Below, piece by piece: positions 60,262 through 64,000 of a DNA stretch of 64,000 bases. The stretch spans positions 1,057,501 to 1,121,500 of the forward strand of contig NZ_CP011770.1 of NCBI RefSeq assembly GCF_001028705.1, written 5' to 3'. Every line of letters begins with the position of its first letter. Position 1 is the stretch's first letter. Below the pieces are notes generated by a model. That model was given only the letters and a program-made list of their open reading frames with translations, did no database searches and was not told the DNA's origin. The DNA is from Croceicoccus naphthovorans (GTDB taxonomy: Bacteria; Pseudomonadota; Alphaproteobacteria; Sphingomonadales; Sphingomonadaceae). The position numbers and the translations under genes were made by a program.

Positions 60262-61062
60262 ATGAAAAGAACGCATCTCCCCCTGAATGGCCTGCGCGTG
60301 CTCGACGCCGCGGCGCGGCACTTGTCCTTCACCCGCGCGGCGGACGAACTGGCGGTTACCCCGGCGGCTGTCGGCCAGCAGATCCGAGCGTTGGAGGACA
60401 TGCTGGGCGTCGTCCTGTTCCGCCGCACGCCCAAGGGGCTGGAACTGACCGACGAGGCGGGGGCGGGGCTCGATTCGCTTCGCGAAGGGTTCCTGCGGTT
60501 TGAGGAATCGGTGCAGGCGATGCAGGCCGGACAGGCCAGTCACAAGTTCACCTTTGCCGCACCGCGCGACTTTTTCGGCGCGTGGTTCGCCCGCAGGCTC
60601 GCCGATTTTCAGGTCGCCAACCCCGATGCCGAATTTCACATGGCAGGCGGCGCGATGGCCGATTTTACAGAGGCGAACCTGGATTTCGCGGTGCGCCTTG
60701 CCGAAGGGCCGGGCGATCTGGAAGGCGTGTTGCTGCGCCCCGGCAAGGAAATCGTCGTATCCGCTCCCAACGGACCCGAAGTCTGGATCTCGTGGCCCGG
60801 CGTTCCCGCACCCGATGGCATGAAGCATACCGTGCAGGTCGGCGCGACCGGTCAGGCGTTGGCGGCGGTTACCGGAAAGATGGGGCGCACGCGCCTGCCG
60901 CTGCAACTGGTGGAGGACAGTCTGGCCAGCGGCGAACTGGTCGCCATCGGCGATGTGCAGGATTCGCGGATCGGGTACTGGCTAGTCGCCCCGCGACCGC
61001 AGTGGCGGCAGAAGAAGGTCCGCGCCTTGGTCGAATTCCTTCAGGCAACCGCGTCCGAATAA
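60262..61062 (+). CDS. LysR family transcriptional regulator
   Basis: 266 residues, shorter than the usual ~300. The N-terminal winged helix-turn-helix is typical: LRVLDAAARHLSFTRAADELAVTPAAVGQQIRALEDMLGVVLFRR. The effector domain begins ~KFTFAAPRDFFGAWFARRLADF and is compact. The sequence resembles the GcvA/amino-acid-type subgroup. No target operon is adjacent apart from the divergent lipoprotein. Confidence 0.9.
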   Translation: MKRTHLPLNGLRVLDAAARHLSFTRAADELAVTPAAVGQQIRALEDMLGVVLFRRTPKGLELTDEAGAGLDSLREGFLRFEESVQAMQAGQASHKFTFAAPRDFFGAWFARRLADFQVANPDAEFHMAGGAMADFTEANLDFAVRLAEGPGDLEGVLLRPGKEIVVSAPNGPEVWISWPGVPAPDGMKHTVQVGATGQALAAVTGKMGRTRLPLQLVEDSLASGELVAIGDVQDSRIGYWLVAPRPQWRQKKVRALVEFLQATASE

Positions 61063-61073
61063 GCGCCGCCGAA

Positions 61074-61107
61074 TGAAAACGGCCCCACCCGGACAGGGCA
61101 GGGCCGC
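61074..61107 (-). terminator. Imperfect intrinsic terminator between lysR and tonB
   Basis: CGGCCC at 61080-61085 and GGGCCG at 61101-61106 form a stem with an imperfect inner part. On the minus strand GTTTTCATT follows, so it most likely ends the tonB transcript. Confidence 0.6.
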
Positions 61108-61128
61108 TTCCGATGCATGACCCTCGCC

Positions 61129-61800
61129 TTACTCGGGCAAGCGCCACGTGATCCGGCTGGTGTAGTTCCCGGCCACGGCATCGCCATTGCCGTTCTTCGC
61201 CGGGTTGAACTTGCCGCGCTTGCTCATGACGCGGCAGGTCGCCTCGTCAAGATCGCTCGACCCGCTGGGCATGACTACGATACAGTCGCTGACCCGGCCC
61301 TTGGCATCGATCGACAGGCGGAAGCCGGTCGTGCCTTCGATTTCGTTGCGAATGGCGCGGCTGGGGTAATCCCGTTCGCTGACCCAGTCGCCGGGATTGC
61401 CGCGGGGTGTCGGGCCGACCGGATCGAACATGGGGGTGGTCGACGGGCCGGCGGGCAATTCGATGATGGTCGTTTCGTAACTCGGTTTCGTCTTCGGCAG
61501 CACCGGATCGTTGATGACATAGGCATCCGGCTTCTCAAACGGGGTGATGACCGGATCGATCACCGGATCGACCTTGCTTTCGGTCGGCTTGGCGTCCGGG
61601 CTGGGCGGTGGCGGGTCGAGCGGGATGATCTCCACTTTCTCTTCCTCGACGAAAATGGATTTGATTGTCTTGCCCGCCTCGGTCATCGCGCCGCCGGCAA
61701 ATCCGGAAACGATCGCATAGCCAAGCCCGGCATGGATCAGCGCGACAGTGGCAAGAGTCGCCGCGCGGTTGGGGTCGTGTCTGGTATCGGTATAGGCCAT
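61129..61800 (-). CDS. TonB family energy transducer
   Basis: 223 residues from ATG 61800. There is a membrane anchor (ATLATVALIHAGLGYAIVSGFA, about 13-34), a Pro/Lys/Glu-rich spacer (about 55-110) and a C-terminal TonB domain (ERDYPSRAIRNEIEGTTGFRLSIDAKGRVSDCIVVMPSGSSDLDEATC). This is the conventional layout, unlike the glycine-linker version at 8247. No exbBD or receptor is adjacent. Confidence 0.9.
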   Translation of the reverse strand: MAYTDTRHDPNRAATLATVALIHAGLGYAIVSGFAGGAMTEAGKTIKSIFVEEEKVEIIPLDPPPPSPDAKPTESKVDPVIDPVITPFEKPDAYVINDPVLPKTKPSYETTIIELPAGPSTTPMFDPVGPTPRGNPGDWVSERDYPSRAIRNEIEGTTGFRLSIDAKGRVSDCIVVMPSGSSDLDEATCRVMSKRGKFNPAKNGNGDAVAGNYTSRITWRLPE

Positions 61801-61921
61801 CAGGCACCCTCCTCGTGGGCGCCCCGGGCGCTTGTTCCTTGGCACCCGTGGGCGCGGTTGAGGCGATCAGGTTACCACGCACGACGAATTGCGCCTAACG
61901 CATTTGTTATGCGCGCAATTT

Positions 61922-62749
61922 TCAGCAGTGCGGCGGAACGACTAGCGCATCGCACGGGGCCGAACCCAGCAGGGCCGATGCGGTATTGCCCAGCGCCGCT
62001 TTGCGAAATCCGCCGCAACCTTGCGTGCCCAGCACCAGCAGGTCCGGTTCGTATTGCGCCACCGCGTCCAGAACGGCGCGCTCGGCACCGCCTTCCATCA
62101 ATTCGGGTGCCATGCGGGCGGCGAGATCCGGCGGCAGGTCTGCCTTGGCCAGAAACGCATTCAGCGCCTTTTGCGCATTTGCTTGCGTTTCTTCGCTGAC
62201 GTGGCTGGCCTTTTGCCATCCGGCGAAGGGCACGTGCCACGCGTGGATCACGTGCATCGGCGGATCGGGGAACAGCGCGCCCGCCGTACGGATCGCGCCG
62301 GCGCTGGTATCTGACAGGTCGGTCGCGGCCAGCATCCGGCCATAGGCACGGTGCGGCCTGCGCTTTACCACCAGAACCGGCACTTTCGCATGGCGCAACA
62401 GGTGATCGACCGCGGTGCCAAGGAAATAGTCGCCGATGTCGTTGAACCGCGCCACGCCCGTCACGATCAGCTGCGCGCCGAGGTTTTCGGCCAGTTGGGC
62501 AATGGCGGTGGGGGCAGAGCCGACCGGCAGTTCCAGCCGCGCCTCCACTCCGTCGGGGATCACGTCTTGCAGGGCGGCGCGGGCGGCATCCATGTTTTCC
62601 GACCGGCGGCTGCCCGGGCGCACGACGTGGACGGCGACCAGTTCTACGCCGCGCAGCTTCGCCATCATCGCAGCGCGGTCTATCGCGCGGTCGTCGCGGG
62701 CGGACAGGTTGGTGGCGACAAGGACGGGTCCGGTCTTCATCTGGCTCAT
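61922..62749 (-). CDS. Tandem universal stress protein
   Basis: 275 residues with two UspA domains (about 6-140 and 142-275). Each carries a strand-loop such as VLVATNLSARDDRAIDRA and RMLAATDLSDTSAGAIRTA. The second ends with the ATP-binding LVLGTQGCGGFRKAALGNTASALLGSAPCDALVVP. The corresponding site in the first domain is less canonical (VTGVARFNDIGDYFLGTAVDHLLRHAKVPVLVV). USPs aid survival in stress. The start is ATG 62749 or 62740. Confidence 0.92.
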   Translation of the reverse strand: MSQMKTGPVLVATNLSARDDRAIDRAAMMAKLRGVELVAVHVVRPGSRRSENMDAARAALQDVIPDGVEARLELPVGSAPTAIAQLAENLGAQLIVTGVARFNDIGDYFLGTAVDHLLRHAKVPVLVVKRRPHRAYGRMLAATDLSDTSAGAIRTAGALFPDPPMHVIHAWHVPFAGWQKASHVSEETQANAQKALNAFLAKADLPPDLAARMAPELMEGGAERAVLDAVAQYEPDLLVLGTQGCGGFRKAALGNTASALLGSAPCDALVVPPHC

Positions 62750-62935
62750 GCCATCAGCCTACGAAGCGAGGCTGCATTGCGCAATGGCGGGGCAAGCACA
62801 TTGAACGCAGGTATCGCGGCCCGTGCGCGAATGCGGTATAGTCATGCGGGGCGCGAGAGTTCGCCGGGCCGACGTTTCCCGTCCGCACGGGGCCACACCG
62901 CTCTCGCGTCCTTCCGGTCCGATTGCACGGCGCAG

Positions 62936-62970
62936 AAAAAAGGGGCCGGATTTCTCCGACCCCCCTTTTC
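62936..62970 (-). terminator. Intrinsic terminator of the OmpA-type gene
   Basis: AAAAAAGGGGCCGGA pairs with TCCGACCCCCCTTTT with a small bulge. On the minus strand the stem ends in a run of six T residues. It lies about 20 bases beyond the OmpA stop. Confidence 0.8.
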
Positions 62971-62990
62971 GTATTGCCTGAAGCCGAAGC

Positions 62991-64000
62991 TTACATGCCC
63001 GAACCCGGACCGTAGGTGATTTCCACCCGGCGGTTCTGGAGTTCGCGGACACCGTCTGCGGTGGGCACGCGCGGGTTGCTTTCGCCGAAAGCTTCGCTCG
63101 TGATCGCCGAGGCGGGGATGCTGCGGGCCGTGAGGTACGCAGTGACCGAGTCGTTGCGACGCTCTGACAAGCCCATGTTGTAGGTCGTCGAGCCCGAACG
63201 GTCGGTATAACCGGCCAGCATGATCGGAACGCTGTCGCAATCGGCATATGCCGCGATGGCGCTGTCGAGGATGCTCGCTGCTTCCGGCGTGATTTCTGCC
63301 GAATCCCAGTCGAAGAACACGATGTACGGGCCCGTGTTGCAGACCGCTGCCGGAGGCGGCGGCGGGGGAGGCGGCGGAGGCGGAGGCGGCGGAGGCGGCG
63401 GGGGAGGCGGCGGGGGCGGCGGAGCCGCGTTGCCGAAGTTGTATCCCAGCGACAGCATCAGCGAGTGCGAACGGAAATCGGTGTCGATCGACCCGCCTTC
63501 GTCCGAAGCCAGCTCTACGTCGTCATGCCGGAAATAGCGGTACTTCAGCCCGATATCCCAGTTGTCCGACAGCGGAGCGCGCACGCCCGCAATCGCCTGC
63601 CATGCGAAGCCGGTGTCGGATTCGCTGAAATCCAGATCGTCTTCGCCGCTGCTCACCTTGGTCCTGGCGACACCGGCACCACCGCCGATGAAGCCCTGCA
63701 GGCCATCGTCGGGGCCGAAGTCCAGCAAGCCGTTCAGCATAAAGCTCAGCGAACTGATCTTGGCCGAGATTTCGTCGTCCGAAAGCTCACCGCCCTCAAT
63801 TCCGTCGCCGAAGTCGAAGAACACCGATGCACCATCGTCGTTCGCCTTCTTGTAGGCAGCTTCTGCCTCAAGCCGGAACATGCCGAAATCGTACCCGACG
63901 ATACCGCCGAAGTCGTATCCGTAGTCCCACTCGAACTCGGCGCCGATGTCGGTGTCTTCGAAATCCGGATCGTCGATGTCAAATTCAAGCTCGCTGTCCT
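62991..64000 (-). CDS. OmpA family outer membrane protein, C-terminal part (5' end outside window)
   Basis: The frame is open from the right edge of the window to the stop at 62991-62993, over 330 codons. It is an eight-stranded beta-barrel-like N-part (alternating aromatic strands such as WDIGLKYRYFRHDDVELA and SHSLMLSLGYNFG), then 24 consecutive prolines, then an OmpA peptidoglycan-binding domain (YIVFFDWDSAEITPEAASILDSAIAAY, and MGLSERRNDSVTAYL with the diaminopimelate-binding residues). The signal peptide lies outside the window. The acidic stretch near the right edge is unusual and may be a surface loop. Confidence 0.9.
   Translation of the reverse strand, partial: DSELEFDIDDPDFEDTDIGAEFEWDYGYDFGGIVGYDFGMFRLEAEAAYKKANDDGASVFFDFGDGIEGGELSDDEISAKISSLSFMLNGLLDFGPDDGLQGFIGGGAGVARTKVSSGEDDLDFSESDTGFAWQAIAGVRAPLSDNWDIGLKYRYFRHDDVELASDEGGSIDTDFRSHSLMLSLGYNFGNAAPPPPPPPPPPPPPPPPPPPPPPPPAAVCNTGPYIVFFDWDSAEITPEAASILDSAIAAYADCDSVPIMLAGYTDRSGSTTYNMGLSERRNDSVTAYLTARSIPASAITSEAFGESNPRVPTADGVRELQNRRVEITYGPGSGM
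63351..63422 (-). repeat. Run of 24 proline codons in the OmpA-type gene
   Basis: 24 consecutive Pro codons (mostly CCG with interspersed CCT and CCC) link the barrel to the peptidoglycan-binding domain. Such a run would stall ribosomes without elongation factor P, and its length is likely to vary between strains. Confidence 0.9.

Overview
The window reads as chromosomal DNA of a high-GC alphaproteobacterium, most probably a sphingomonad (Sphingomonadales, perhaps Erythrobacteraceae). The placement is inferred from gene content: an NDUFA12-type complex I subunit, UrcA, a PHA-granule-region protein, UbiK, DUF2155, an HWE histidine kinase, several TonB-type proteins, a Tad pilus locus and a SecE of only 64 residues. 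No rRNA, CRISPR array, phage or intact insertion sequence was seen. The only tRNA found is tRNA-Trp(CCA) at 29647-29722.

Layout. 1-7723 is the 3' two thirds of a tad/cpa (Flp-type) pilus locus on the + strand: TadG-like (cut by the window edge), two TadE-like pseudopilins, CpaE/TadZ, CpaF/TadA, TadB, TadC, TadD and prepilin peptidase CpaA. A CheY-like regulator and a TonB protein follow. 9204-14662 is a compact four-gene mannose operon: a GT4 fusion protein, a GH130-type phosphorylase-like enzyme, ManC and ManA. 14704-26564 holds a DUF2721 protein, a PHA-associated protein, an XpaC/TelA pair, a glutamate-receptor-like K+ channel, entericidin, an orphan OppA, a GH15 glucoamylase-like enzyme, DUF389, MAPEG and a fatty-acyl-AMP ligase. 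26738-29563 is a tightly packed recX-DUF192-NDUFA12-DUF2155 run with aat convergent to it. 29647-34578 has tRNA-Trp and then secE-nusG, separated by about 4 kb of accessory genes (Stealth protein, sulfotransferase, Excalibur protein, alanine symporter).

37426-41098 contains the most unusual cluster: a membrane-anchored Mur ligase translationally coupled to an alpha/beta hydrolase, divergent from a D-Ala-D-Ala-ligase-like ATP-grasp enzyme. Glucokinase, UrcA and a fused beta-oxidation enzyme follow; the upstream leader of the last carries an 18-codon ORF with an ideal ribosome-binding site and a perfect hairpin. 46153-54429 is mostly housekeeping (TlyA, TspO, UbiK, RecO, LeuB). It also has a polyprenyl-phosphate-sugar synthase/GtrA fusion and a PMT-like glycosyltransferase, separated by a PilZ gene. 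54510-64000 carries MetZ, an HWE kinase, ApaG, an MddA-like methyltransferase, an AI-2E family transporter, a repeat-rich lipoprotein, a LysR regulator, TonB, a tandem universal stress protein and the 3' part of an OmpA-type protein with 24 consecutive prolines.

Connections. ManA and ManC would supply GDP-mannose, which could feed both the neighbouring GT4/GH130 pair and the polyprenyl-phosphate-sugar route at 51-54 kb. The envelope is the common theme: pilus, TonB proteins, Stealth/sulfotransferase decoration, the Mur-ligase cluster, lipoproteins and OmpA. All functions are assigned by reading motifs and overall family resemblance; no database search was run.
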